Below are positions 42,907-50,800 of a DNA stretch of 64,000 nucleotides, in pieces (positions within the stretch are counted from its first letter, which is position 1; every line of letters starts with the position of its first letter). The notes beneath the pieces are model-generated. The model did not search any database. It had not been told where the DNA came from and saw only the letters and a list, made by a program, of their open reading frames with translations. The DNA is from CAZJAH01 sp964544155 (GTDB lineage Bacteria; Bacteroidota; Ignavibacteria; Kapaibacteriales; UBA2268). A program made the translations under genes and the position numbers. The stretch covers positions 1 to 64,000 of the forward strand of contig CAZJAH010000007.1 of NCBI GenBank assembly GCA_964544155.1, read 5' to 3'.

Positions 42907-42940
42907 TAGTTCTTATGAAATTAAAGTTCGGAGTTATACA

Positions 42941-43120
42941 ATGGCAAAGAAAGAGCAGAGAATAATCGTAACGCTTGAATGCACAGAAGCTAAGAAAGAG
43001 GGAAAGCCGGCTTCGCGCTATTCAACCAAGAAGAATAAACAGAATACTCCGGAAAGGATGGAACTAAAAAAATATAATCCTTTCCTGCGCAGGCACACGA
43101 TCCATAAAGAAATCAAATAA
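42941..43120 (+). CDS. rpmG: 50S ribosomal protein L33
   Basis: Ribosomal protein of 59 residues: MAKKEQRIIVTLECTE, then SRYSTKKNKQNTPERMELKKYNPFLRRHTIHKEIK, the full L33 pattern. It is the zinc-free (C-minus) type, having only one Cys where the zinc form has two CxxC pairs. The gene is short and could be overlooked. It stands alone with a promoter box upstream and a terminator downstream; the usual neighbours secE, nusG and tRNA-Trp are absent. Confidence 0.95.
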   Translation: MAKKEQRIIVTLECTEAKKEGKPASRYSTKKNKQNTPERMELKKYNPFLRRHTIHKEIK

Positions 43121-43124
43121 TTTT

Positions 43125-43153
43125 AAAAAAGCGGCTCAAATGCCGCTTTTTTT
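43125..43153 (+). terminator. terminator after rpmG
   Basis: AAAAAAGCGGC / GCCGCTTTTTTT: a 5-bp GC stem extended by A-T pairs, 6-nt loop, 5 nt after the rpmG stop. Confidence 0.9.
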
Positions 43154-43183
43154 AATAAAAAACTTCCCGGCTGAACCGGGAAG
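43154..43183 (-). terminator. minus-strand terminator near rpmG
   Basis: CTTCCCGG / CCGGGAAG (43163-43183, 8 bp, 5-nt loop) preceded by an A run, so on the minus strand it is followed by TTTTTT. It points to a transcript coming from the right on the minus strand, where only the small ORF at 43264-43401 is found. Confidence 0.7.
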
Positions 43184-43263
43184 CTCTTCCCTCCGCTATC
43201 CAATGCATGATCTGGGGAAATCATTAGATTAAATCATTTATCGTGAATATATCTCATATTGAT

Positions 43264-43401
43264 TCAGCAGGCACGAGGGGAATAAAATCCGCTGAATTCG
43301 ATATTCCCGTTGGCCGTTCTTACAGAAAAACACTTAACAAAATACTTGAAAATAAAAGAATTGGATGAAAAATCATATTCTTCGGTAGTTATATTTCCCA
43401 T
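43264..43401 (-). CDS. possible small protein, 45 aa
   Basis: Short open frame (MGNITTEEYDFSSNSFIFKYF ... FSGFYSPRAC in outline) with balanced codon use, weak Shine-Dalgarno (ATAGG) and a minus-strand terminator 80 nt downstream. No family recognised, no signal peptide. The remaining parts of the gene-free region 43184-43554 show nothing else. Confidence 0.35.
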   Translation of the reverse strand: MGNITTEEYDFSSNSFIFKYFVKCFSVRTANGNIEFSGFYSPRAC

Positions 43402-43554
43402 CCTATGCGCTATTCAAACAAATGGGTGAATATTAATTAACAAATGCGTGAATTTTTTTACACGAAATCATTATTTCATTTCGTCAGGAAATGTACCCTC
43501 ACAATGAATATGTGAGTTTGGGTTTTTTCACACCACAAAATAATGGAGGCGAAT

Positions 43555-43767
43555 ATGCTGTACACTGCACGACATCACGACCCCGCGGCGATGACAGAAG
43601 CTGAAAGCGTAGTTTTCCGCATCACGGAAATCTCGCGAATGCTTAAAAAACTGAAGAACTTTGACGACCTGACTTTCGATGACAAGATGGCTATTAACGA
43701 CCTTGAAAACGAGTTTAAGAAACTACACAAAAAGTACAACGAATTTCGGGATAAACATATAATCTGA
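43555..43767 (+). CDS. small helical protein (70 aa)
   Basis: Unrecognised small protein. ATG 43555 is preferred over 43543 since a GGAGG element lies 5 nt before it and the earlier ATG overlaps that element. The 70 residues include a predicted amphipathic helical hairpin (ESVVFRITEISRMLKKL and DDKMAINDLENEFKKLHKKYN). A strong terminator follows, so it is probably a monocistronic small gene of unknown function. Confidence 0.65.
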   Translation: MLYTARHHDPAAMTEAESVVFRITEISRMLKKLKNFDDLTFDDKMAINDLENEFKKLHKKYNEFRDKHII

Positions 43768-43789
43768 AAGACTTCTGACTCGATGATAA

Positions 43790-43816
43790 ACCTCTGAGAA
43801 CCTCAGAGGTTTTTTT
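43790..43816 (+). terminator. terminator after small helical protein gene
   Basis: ACCTCTGAG / CTCAGAGGT, 9 bp with a 3-nt loop, followed by TTTTTT. Confidence 0.9.
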
Positions 43817-43981
43817 GTGCCTCAGAAGAAATTCGACTATCCAATTCAAAAATGCACTTTTTGAAAAAATATCTTGGCATTTATTAATAATTAAGCTATA
43901 ATAATTATGGCTTAAAAAGAGCAATATCAGGCTGTTAGCTTAATATAAATATTTTATTTGCTAATTAATGAGAGTAGGAAC

Positions 43982-44447
43982 ATGAAAGGTTTTTACGGAA
44001 TTCTTTTTGGCCTTTTGCTCTTTAGCTTTTATCAGCTTAATGCTGAAGGCCCTTTCATCGCTCAGCATGGAATGGGTTTTACTTACGGCGGTTATCACAG
44101 CGTTGCGCATCACCCGGTTTCGGGATATGTGATCCTTGCCAGTGGTAATACTTACGACGACGGGCACAGGATAATCCTTGTGCATATGGACGAGAGCGGC
44201 GATACAATAAGCACAAAGCATTTCAGTAAAAATGAGCTGCTCGACCGCTGGCCTGTTAAAATGGCCGCGGCTGCTGACGGTAGCGGATATTACATCTTAA
44301 CCACATCAGTTATTAAACCTTCTGATGCAATTTAAGGGTGAAGCAGTTGCCATAGAAGTACACGGGCCGGCCGCAGGAGTTTATTTCGTATGTGTGTTTG
44401 ATGGGCCGGTACTAAAGTATATAAAGAAAATCGCGATAAGGGGTTAA
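43982..44447 (+). pseudogene. internally deleted T9SS cargo gene
   Basis: The 5' part (43982-44335) has a good start (AGG element), a signal peptide and the beginning of a repeat-type extracellular protein (GGYHSVAHHPVSGYVILASGNTYDDG). It stops at 44333. In another frame, from about 44301 to 44447, the sequence encodes the last part of a type A sorting domain (AAGVYFVCVFDGP...KKIAIRG, then TAA). So head and tail of a normally several-hundred-residue cargo protein remain, with the middle lost and the frame broken near 44310-44340. A terminator still follows the tail. Confidence 0.75.
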
Positions 44448-44460
44448 TTCCTATTTACAT

Positions 44461-44495
44461 AAAAAGCAGGGAAGTACTGATCTTCCCTGCTTTTT
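44461..44495. terminator. bidirectional terminator
   Basis: 14-bp near-perfect stem AAAAAGCAGGGAAG / CTTCCCTGCTTTTT, loop TACTGAT, between the convergent cargo pseudogene and the DUF169 gene. Confidence 0.92.
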
Positions 44496-44517
44496 TAAAT
44501 GATTCATGATCCGGTGA

Positions 44518-45306
44518 TCAGGCGCTTTCGCCTTTTTTATAAACTATAAGATTGCAGTTTTTGCAGATGGCAGCTCCAGGGAAGTTGTCGCCCGGCCTGG
44601 TAATCGAAGCGGTGCCATGCTTTTTGATCCTTTCGGCCATTCTGTTAATAAGTGCTTCCAGATGAATACCCGGCACAAAGAAGTTAAGCTCTCCCTTCTC
44701 TGTTTTTCCGGCATTATAGCTTCCCGAGCACGCGGTGCACATATTTGCAGTTTTTTCGAGGTAACAATACACGTTACCGCTGCAAGCGGAAGAATTTATA
44801 GTGATATTAGTTTTCAGCGGGTGTATATCCATTGCCGCCATGTAATCAACCGCAAGGTGGTATGCCTGCAGGTTGTCGCAATAAAAATGCACAGTATCGG
44901 GCGCAAAGTAAGTATCAGCAAGCGGCGATACTGCAATAGCTTTGAGCGTTCCTTCGGGAAGGCGTGGTTTTGACTTTACGAATTTTTCTGCCTGATCATA
45001 ACTGCGGCAGTACTTTAAGTGGCTTTTAACTTCAGCTTCATCAAAGCCTTTCCATCCAAAGCAGTACATTGCATTAGTGCAGCCGAAATGCTCTTTCCTG
45101 ACAAGCAGGGTCTGGCCTGTCATCCTGGGGCCTATTTCGTACTGGCAGAAAGTAAGGTTTCTTTGCGAAGTATAGTATTCGGTGTTTTGTTTGAATTCCT
45201 CAAGCTCTTCATCCTTAAAGAAGAACTTAACAGCGACCGGAAAATGCATGAGATGAAATCCGTCGACCAGGATATCATGCATCTCTTCGTATGTATATTT
45301 TTCCAT
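44518..45306 (-). CDS. DUF169 family protein
   Basis: The 262-residue protein has the DUF169 pattern: MHFPVAVKFFF, CQYEIGPRMTGQTLLVRKEHFGCTNAMYCFGW, and the Cys-rich region SACSGNVYCYLEKTANMCTACSGSY near residue 190; further Cys in ICKNCNLIVY at the end. About twelve Cys suggest metal or redox chemistry. The biochemical function is not established. It is the last gene of the operon with the TauE-like transporter and the GltD-like flavoprotein. An AGGAG element precedes the ATG. Confidence 0.85.
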   Translation of the reverse strand: MEKYTYEEMHDILVDGFHLMHFPVAVKFFFKDEELEEFKQNTEYYTSQRNLTFCQYEIGPRMTGQTLLVRKEHFGCTNAMYCFGWKGFDEAEVKSHLKYCRSYDQAEKFVKSKPRLPEGTLKAIAVSPLADTYFAPDTVHFYCDNLQAYHLAVDYMAAMDIHPLKTNITINSSACSGNVYCYLEKTANMCTACSGSYNAGKTEKGELNFFVPGIHLEALINRMAERIKKHGTASITRPGDNFPGAAICKNCNLIVYKKGESA

Positions 45307-45309
45307 GAT

Positions 45310-45765
45310 TTAACTCCTGTGTAAATTAGCTTGTGCTATTTTTCTGTATCTATGGTAATTAAGCAACCCGGAAATCCCGGCTTTTGTTAAATAATAAGCA
45401 AAAATTAGTATAAAAAATAAATTAACAGGCGGAAGAAAGAGCTCTTTATCTTTGAAAAAATCATATAACAGATACACTGCCGGCATCATCAGGACTAGCG
45501 CCAGGGAATTTGCCGCTATCCTCGAAAAAAACACTTTGCCGTGCAGTTCATTGAACTCATCCTGAAGGCCCCGGCGGGCTTCTTTGTCTTTATGCACCAT
45601 TGCCAGCATAATCAGGCTTTTTAGTTCTTCCATCCGCAATGTATTGGATCTTATCTCCTCATAATTGCTTTTAAGGAGTTTAGGGCCTAATGCTGAATTA
45701 GCCCTGTCTGCAAGGTATATGGCAGCGATTGATGTTAATAAAAAAATCAATGAATCGATTAACAT
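45310..45765 (-). CDS. small membrane protein in TauE-DUF169 operon (151 aa)
   Basis: Unrecognised protein of 151 residues with hydrophobic segments at about 1-17, 83-102 and 111-130 and a charged helical region between the first and second. The ATG at 45765, just after the TauE stop, is favoured; a TTG at 45777 would overlap TauE. The DUF169 gene follows 3 nt after its stop. Likely a structural or accessory subunit of the operon. Confidence 0.65.
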   Translation of the reverse strand: MLIDSLIFLLTSIAAIYLADRANSALGPKLLKSNYEEIRSNTLRMEELKSLIMLAMVHKDKEARRGLQDEFNELHGKVFFSRIAANSLALVLMMPAVYLLYDFFKDKELFLPPVNLFFILIFAYYLTKAGISGLLNYHRYRKIAQANLHRS

Positions 45766-45766
45766 T

Positions 45767-46798
45767 TTACATCCCAAACAACTTAATATCGAAAAATCCT
45801 CTAAGGAAGTACCTCAGGCCAACATAAGCTGATAATACTCCGAAAATAATGTAAAGCAATCTCATCGGTAGAAACTTCTGTGTTTTGGGTCCGATGTATG
45901 CGCCAATCAGGATACCTGCCATACCGATAAATATCACAGGTGAGAATTTAACTCCGGTTATAATCCAACCGATGATGGCTGATATCATATTTACAAGCAC
46001 GGCCAGAGCCGAAGCGCCCGGCACTATGTAAAACGGCAGCCCGAAGGCATTAGATAAGATCGGCACATAAAGAAATCCGCCTCCCACACCAACAACTGTG
46101 GCAATGAAACCGACTACAGCGCCCACGAAAACCTGTGGAAGATATGCAATCTTAAAATGCTCACCGAAGAAATCGAATTCCAGGGCTGTAGCCCCAAGCT
46201 TAACGTCTTTGATACCTTCTATCTCTTTGATCCTGCCTTCGGCCCTCAGCTCCCTTACTCTTTCCTGGAATTTCGCAGCTGCTGCCTTTCCTGCGGTTTT
46301 CTTTTTCATGCCGGCAGGTGAAGCACTGTAGAACATAAATCCTGAAACCAGAAAGGTGACTATTCCAAATATTCCCATCAGCTCGCTTATATCAAGTTTG
46401 CCGCCTGTAGTGAATACAGCTATCTGCGCGCCCAGAAAGGCGCCGACACCAAGGCTGAGCCCGGCCGCCCATACAAGCCTTTTTTGCAAGAGCCACATTA
46501 ATGTGCTCATTACGCTGTTCACAAGGGTAAGCATACTGTTTGAAAGCCTAATATTATCGGAAAGCAGCTTACCTCCGTCTATTTGTTCGCCAGTAGCATC
46601 CTGGGCCATTATTCCTTTCATTGCTGCTGCTTTAGAACCGAGTCCGAGTACTGTTATATGGCCGAATCCGGCCATTATGCCTCCGAAAGCGCCAACTGTA
46701 GAAAAAATCCATCCCGTCCAAATTGACCAAAGAATATAGACCAGAGCGTCTATCATTATGGTTTCGCCGCCTATGGTAATCCATTCTACCGGAAACAT
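45767..46798 (-). CDS. TauE/SafE family anion transporter
   Basis: Membrane protein of 343 residues with eight or nine hydrophobic segments and two copies of the family's internal motif: VGAFGGIMAGFGHITVLGLG (about 35-55) and VGVGGGFLYVPILSNAFG (about 238-256). Family members export or import sulfite, sulfoacetate and related anions. An extra cytoplasmic loop with AAAAKFQERVRELRAEGRIKEIEG lies between the halves. An AGGAG element precedes the ATG. Confidence 0.9.
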   Translation of the reverse strand: MFPVEWITIGGETIMIDALVYILWSIWTGWIFSTVGAFGGIMAGFGHITVLGLGSKAAAMKGIMAQDATGEQIDGGKLLSDNIRLSNSMLTLVNSVMSTLMWLLQKRLVWAAGLSLGVGAFLGAQIAVFTTGGKLDISELMGIFGIVTFLVSGFMFYSASPAGMKKKTAGKAAAAKFQERVRELRAEGRIKEIEGIKDVKLGATALEFDFFGEHFKIAYLPQVFVGAVVGFIATVVGVGGGFLYVPILSNAFGLPFYIVPGASALAVLVNMISAIIGWIITGVKFSPVIFIGMAGILIGAYIGPKTQKFLPMRLLYIIFGVLSAYVGLRYFLRGFFDIKLFGM

Positions 46799-46848
46799 GT
46801 GAACTCCTATAATCTTTTACTTAATGTTTATAATTTTATGATTAGTTA

Positions 46849-48549
46849 TTACTTATTTGAAAAAACAGCCGATTTTATACTTACTCCGGAATCGGGATCC
46901 ATCATTTCAATAAACCCGCATGGGCATGCATCAGCGCAGTGACCGCAGCCTTTGCAGAGATTGATCCTTACATTGAATCCTTCATGGCTTTCATTCTTTG
47001 CCGGGGTAATGCTTTCGCCGCAAACATCCCAGCATGTGCCGCAGTCAAAGCAGGAACCGCAGCTCATACACCTTAAGGCTTCATCAAAAGCTTCATCCTC
47101 TTTCAGGCAGCACTTAACCTCCTTTTCGAGTGATTGGATCCTTTCATCAGGCGGGAGGTTATAAGCTTCATGCCGGGCTTTTTCAGAATAATAATCGTAT
47201 AAAATACGGGTTTTATCGGCTACCTGCCGGTCAATATCATCATCAGCTTCAATTCCCCTGAATTTGTTGTGTATGGTTTCAGCGGCTTTTCTACCCTGGA
47301 AAATAGCTATGGTTACCAGCCCGAGGTCAAGTACGTCACCTCCAGCGAATACTTTTTCATTCTTGTTGCCCAATGCTTTTTCTAATCCGGTTTTATCCGG
47401 AGACTGGCTTATGGCTGATATAAGGGTATCGAAATTAAACTCTTTGAATTCGCCTTCCACGGGGACAGGCCTTCTTCTGCCTGAATCATCAGGGTCGCCT
47501 AAGCTCATTACGCTGCATTTCAGCTTAGAAGGCTTTCCGCCTTCGGCAATTATTTCTACCGGCTGCAGGAGAAAGCTCATCTTAATGCCTTCTTCTTCGG
47601 CTTCAATTATTTCTGATTCAATCGCGGGCATTTCTTTACGTGTGCGCCTGTAGATCAATTCCACGTCTGCGCCAAGCCTTTTAGATACTCGTGCCGCGTC
47701 AATGGCAGTATCGCCGCCGCCAACAACGAGCACCTTACCGCCTATACCCGGCGGCATTTTGGAATTAACTTTATTTAGAAATTCCGTGCCTGTGAATATA
47801 TTCTCCGCGTTTTCGTTATCCAGGCCGAGGGTTCTTCCTTTATGGGCACCTATACCGACAAATACGGCATCGTATTTGTTTTCAAGATCATCATAACTTA
47901 TATCCCTGCCGATAGTGGTATTACAGCTGATCTTAACACCTAATCGTTTGATTCTTTCGATTTCCTTATCGAGCACATCCTGAGGCAGCCTGTAGTCGGG
48001 TATGCCATAGCGCAGCATTCCTCCTGGCCTGGGAAAGCTCTCGAAAACGTCAATGTCGTATCCTCTTCTCGCGAGCTGATATGCCGCGGAAAGCCCCGCC
48101 GGGCCGGCCCCGATGACAGCGATTTTTTCAGGGTGCTTGTCTTCGCTGATATTAGGTACTTCAAGCGCCTGGCCGATGGCAAAATCCCCCAGAAATCTTT
48201 CAATATTGTTTATGGCAACAGGGCTGTCTTTAAATTGGCGGTTGCACGATTCTTCGCAAGGATGTGGGCAAACCCTTCCGCATACCGCCGGGAAAGGGTT
48301 TGTTTCCATAATGATTTTCCATGCTTTTCTGAATGACTCATCAAAACTGCGTCCTTCTTTTTCTGTATCAGCTATAGTCTTTAATACTTCTCTGATTTTA
48401 GTACCGCTGGGGCATCCCACGGAGCATGGCGCTTTCTTTTTATCAAATTCCGGGCGGTAGGGGGATTCTTCCACACCGGCGTTCCCATCCTGATTAATCA
48501 GCCTTCCGAGGACTTTTCTCTTTTCAAGTATTTTTTTGATTTTTTTCAA
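46849..48549 (-). CDS. GltD/DsrL-like FAD-dependent iron-sulfur oxidoreductase
   Basis: Flavoprotein of 566 residues. Order: Cys-rich N-terminal cluster region (CSVGCPSGTKIREVL, CGRVCPHPCEESCNRQF), FAD-binding GxGxxG in IAVIGAGPAGLSAAYQLARRG (about 140-160), NAD(P)H-binding VLVVGGGDTAIDAARVSKRLGA (about 285), YRRTRKEMPA, and a C-terminal ferredoxin-like part with many Cys (SCGSCFDCGTCWDVC and CKGCGHCADACPCGF). This is the glutamate-synthase small-subunit fold with added ferredoxin domain, as in DsrL-type proteins. The start is TTG at 48549, with GGAGG 6 nt upstream. It probably passes electrons between NAD(P)H and a partner. Confidence 0.87.
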   Translation of the reverse strand: MKKIKKILEKRKVLGRLINQDGNAGVEESPYRPEFDKKKAPCSVGCPSGTKIREVLKTIADTEKEGRSFDESFRKAWKIIMETNPFPAVCGRVCPHPCEESCNRQFKDSPVAINNIERFLGDFAIGQALEVPNISEDKHPEKIAVIGAGPAGLSAAYQLARRGYDIDVFESFPRPGGMLRYGIPDYRLPQDVLDKEIERIKRLGVKISCNTTIGRDISYDDLENKYDAVFVGIGAHKGRTLGLDNENAENIFTGTEFLNKVNSKMPPGIGGKVLVVGGGDTAIDAARVSKRLGADVELIYRRTRKEMPAIESEIIEAEEEGIKMSFLLQPVEIIAEGGKPSKLKCSVMSLGDPDDSGRRRPVPVEGEFKEFNFDTLISAISQSPDKTGLEKALGNKNEKVFAGGDVLDLGLVTIAIFQGRKAAETIHNKFRGIEADDDIDRQVADKTRILYDYYSEKARHEAYNLPPDERIQSLEKEVKCCLKEDEAFDEALRCMSCGSCFDCGTCWDVCGESITPAKNESHEGFNVRINLCKGCGHCADACPCGFIEMMDPDSGVSIKSAVFSNK

Positions 48550-48778
48550 TTATACCTCCGGTATTAATTCAAACTATATGAAAATCCGGCAATAAATTCA
48601 ATCATTTACTATTGTAATAAATTTATTGAATTCAGTTCTATTTTGCATATATATTCTTCTAAAAGAATATTTATGTAACATTTGTGTGGTTTTTATGAGT
48701 TTTACACTCTTTTTATTAAAATTTCATTAAAGATGTATTCATATATGCCGATAAAATTGTATATTGGAAAATTTTATC

Positions 48779-49390
48779 ATGGAAGCAGTAAGCAGCATAT
48801 TTGGCTTTTCGGGAAATTATACGCCCTCTACAAAACTGGCTGAGAATGATGCCAAAGGGAAAGAAGCGTCCAAAACCGAAAAAAGCAGCAATGATACTTC
48901 CGCCAATGAGCTTTCAGACAAAGAAAAACAGCAGGTAAAAGAACTTAAGAAAAGAGAAAATGAAGTACGAGCGCATGAAATGGCACATATTGCCGCGGGC
49001 GGAGGGCTGGTCAGAGGAGGTGCCAGCTATGACTACAGCATAGGCCCGGACGGACGGCGCTACATAACCGGCGGTGAAGTGAAGATCGATATGTCGCCGG
49101 TACCCGGTGATCCCGAAGCGACCATCAGAAAAATGCAGCAGGTCAGAAGTGCGGCATTAGCGCCGGCGGATCCCTCTCCTCAGGATAGATCCGTCGCGAT
49201 GAAGGCCACACAAACCGAAATGAAGGCCAGAGCCGAACTCGCTGAAGAAAGATCTGAAAAAATGAGCGAAACCATTAATGATATTGACACGGGAAATAAA
49301 TCAACTCAAGTAAGTTCCGCTAATAATTTCCTTATAGAAGCGTACAGGAGTAATACCGAACAACAGAGTATTTTCGATAAAGCCGGCTAA
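48779..49390 (+). CDS. SprA-related family putative metalloprotease
   Basis: The 203-residue protein has an unstructured Lys/Ser/Asn-rich N-terminus and the family core KKRENEVRAHEMAHIAAGGGLVRGGASYDYSIGPDGRRYITGGEVKID, with a zinc-protease-like HEMAH motif (about residue 70), and PEATIRKMQQVRSAALAPADPSPQD. Proteins of this family are widespread and often carry a phage- or flagellum-related label without experimental proof. ATG 48779 is taken; a TTG at 48764 is an alternative. Confidence 0.82.
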   Translation: MEAVSSIFGFSGNYTPSTKLAENDAKGKEASKTEKSSNDTSANELSDKEKQQVKELKKRENEVRAHEMAHIAAGGGLVRGGASYDYSIGPDGRRYITGGEVKIDMSPVPGDPEATIRKMQQVRSAALAPADPSPQDRSVAMKATQTEMKARAELAEERSEKMSETINDIDTGNKSTQVSSANNFLIEAYRSNTEQQSIFDKAG

Positions 49391-49621
49391 ATGCCCATGT
49401 ATGTTATCAAATGCGCCAAATGCAAATCCAAATTATTCAAATACCGTAAAGTTGGCCCGGGCCGTGTTCTCAGAGTATGGCATAAGAGGATCGAAGAGGA
49501 TTATTCCAAAAGATCAGGAGATAAGATCTTTTGCTCATGCGGAAATCAAATCGGAACGAGCGATAATTTAAAGATCAGAATGAAGCAGAGCTCTTTTACC
49601 ACTTCGGGCAGCTATGAATAA
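49391..49621 (+). CDS. small CxxC/CxC zinc-ribbon-like protein
   Basis: The 76-residue protein has Cys pairs C8/C11 (CAKC) and C48/C50 (CSC), suggesting a small zinc-binding fold; between them is a basic segment KYRKVGPGRVLRVWHKRI. No family recognised. Its ATG begins on the base after the stop of the SprA-related gene, so the pair is translationally linked. Confidence 0.7.
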   Translation: MPMYVIKCAKCKSKLFKYRKVGPGRVLRVWHKRIEEDYSKRSGDKIFCSCGNQIGTSDNLKIRMKQSSFTTSGSYE

Positions 49622-49684
49622 AATAATTTCAGTTATTTACCATCATTTATTTCTAAGTATCTAAATCCATCAGAAATTAATATT

Positions 49685-50800
49685 ATGCGGAAAAAAATTG
49701 TTTATGCGGCCCTGGTGATCGGCATTATAGCCGCGGGCTTCGGGGTTCAGCAGCTATTTAAAAGCATGAAAAAAGAAAAACCTGCCGACAGGGTTATCAG
49801 CCAGATAAAATACGTTAATACCGATACGGTTCATTATTCTGACCATGAAGCATTGATCACGGCTTACGGCAGGCTTTTATCAGCAAGTAAGACGGATGTG
49901 TTTACTGAAGTGACCGGCAGGGTGGCCAGTACCGGTTTTAAAACCGGACGCTACTATTCTGAGGGCGATCTGATTATTAAAATTGATGACGAAGAAGCAA
50001 AAAACCGGTTAAAGACCTTAAAAAGCGACCTGCTGAATATTGTTACTTCCATTATGCCTGATTTAAAAGCCGATTACCCTGAAGGATTCGATAAATGGGA
50101 AACGTTCCTGAATAATTTTGAAATCGATTCCAAATTGCCGGAAATTCCCGAACCATCATCAAAAAAAGAAAAATACTTCCTGGCTTCGCGTAACATATAT
50201 AAAATGTACTATAATACTGAAAACGCCCAGATTGCTCTTGAAAAGCACAGCATTGAGGCGCCATTCAACGCGACTGTAACAGCAAGCATGGTAGAAAAAG
50301 GCATGATGGTAGCGCCTCAGCAAAGGCTTGGTTCATTAGCAGGAACCGATTCATACGAGCTGGAGCTTGCTCTCGGCCCGGAGGACGCGGAATTTGTCAG
50401 CATTGGAGACGCCGCAACGATAACTAACCAGCAAAGCGGTAAAAGCTGGCAGGCAAGAGTCGCGCGTAAGAGCAATCATGTGGATATGAACACACAGACC
50501 ATACCAGTTTATCTTGCCGCATCAGGGCCAGGGCTTATGGACGGTATGTATATGAAAGCCGAGATAACAGGAGAGAAAGTGGTGCATGCATTCAAATTGC
50601 CCAGAGAAGCGCTGCTCGAGGGCAATTATGTTAATATTATAGGTGATAATAATGAGCTTGTAAGAAAAAAAACCGACCCGGTGAGGTTTTCCGAGAAATA
50701 CACCTATATCAAAGGGCTTGAGCCAGGGGCAATAGTAATTACCGAGCAGATGCTTAATGTCGCGGAAGGTACTGAAGTCAAGCAGATAGGAGATCAATGA
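49685..50800 (+). CDS. RND efflux periplasmic adaptor (MFP)
   Basis: Membrane fusion protein of 371 residues joining inner-membrane pump and outer-membrane channel. N-terminal signal/anchor helix (about 4-21), lipoyl-like half-motif (TEVTGRVASTGFKTGRYYSEGDLIIKID), short coiled hairpin, EAPFNATVTASMVEKGMMVAPQQRLGSLA (second lipoyl half) and the beta-barrel domain to the end. First gene of the RND operon, overlapping the pump by 4 nt. Confidence 0.93.
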   Translation: MRKKIVYAALVIGIIAAGFGVQQLFKSMKKEKPADRVISQIKYVNTDTVHYSDHEALITAYGRLLSASKTDVFTEVTGRVASTGFKTGRYYSEGDLIIKIDDEEAKNRLKTLKSDLLNIVTSIMPDLKADYPEGFDKWETFLNNFEIDSKLPEIPEPSSKKEKYFLASRNIYKMYYNTENAQIALEKHSIEAPFNATVTASMVEKGMMVAPQQRLGSLAGTDSYELELALGPEDAEFVSIGDAATITNQQSGKSWQARVARKSNHVDMNTQTIPVYLAASGPGLMDGMYMKAEITGEKVVHAFKLPREALLEGNYVNIIGDNNELVRKKTDPVRFSEKYTYIKGLEPGAIVITEQMLNVAEGTEVKQIGDQ

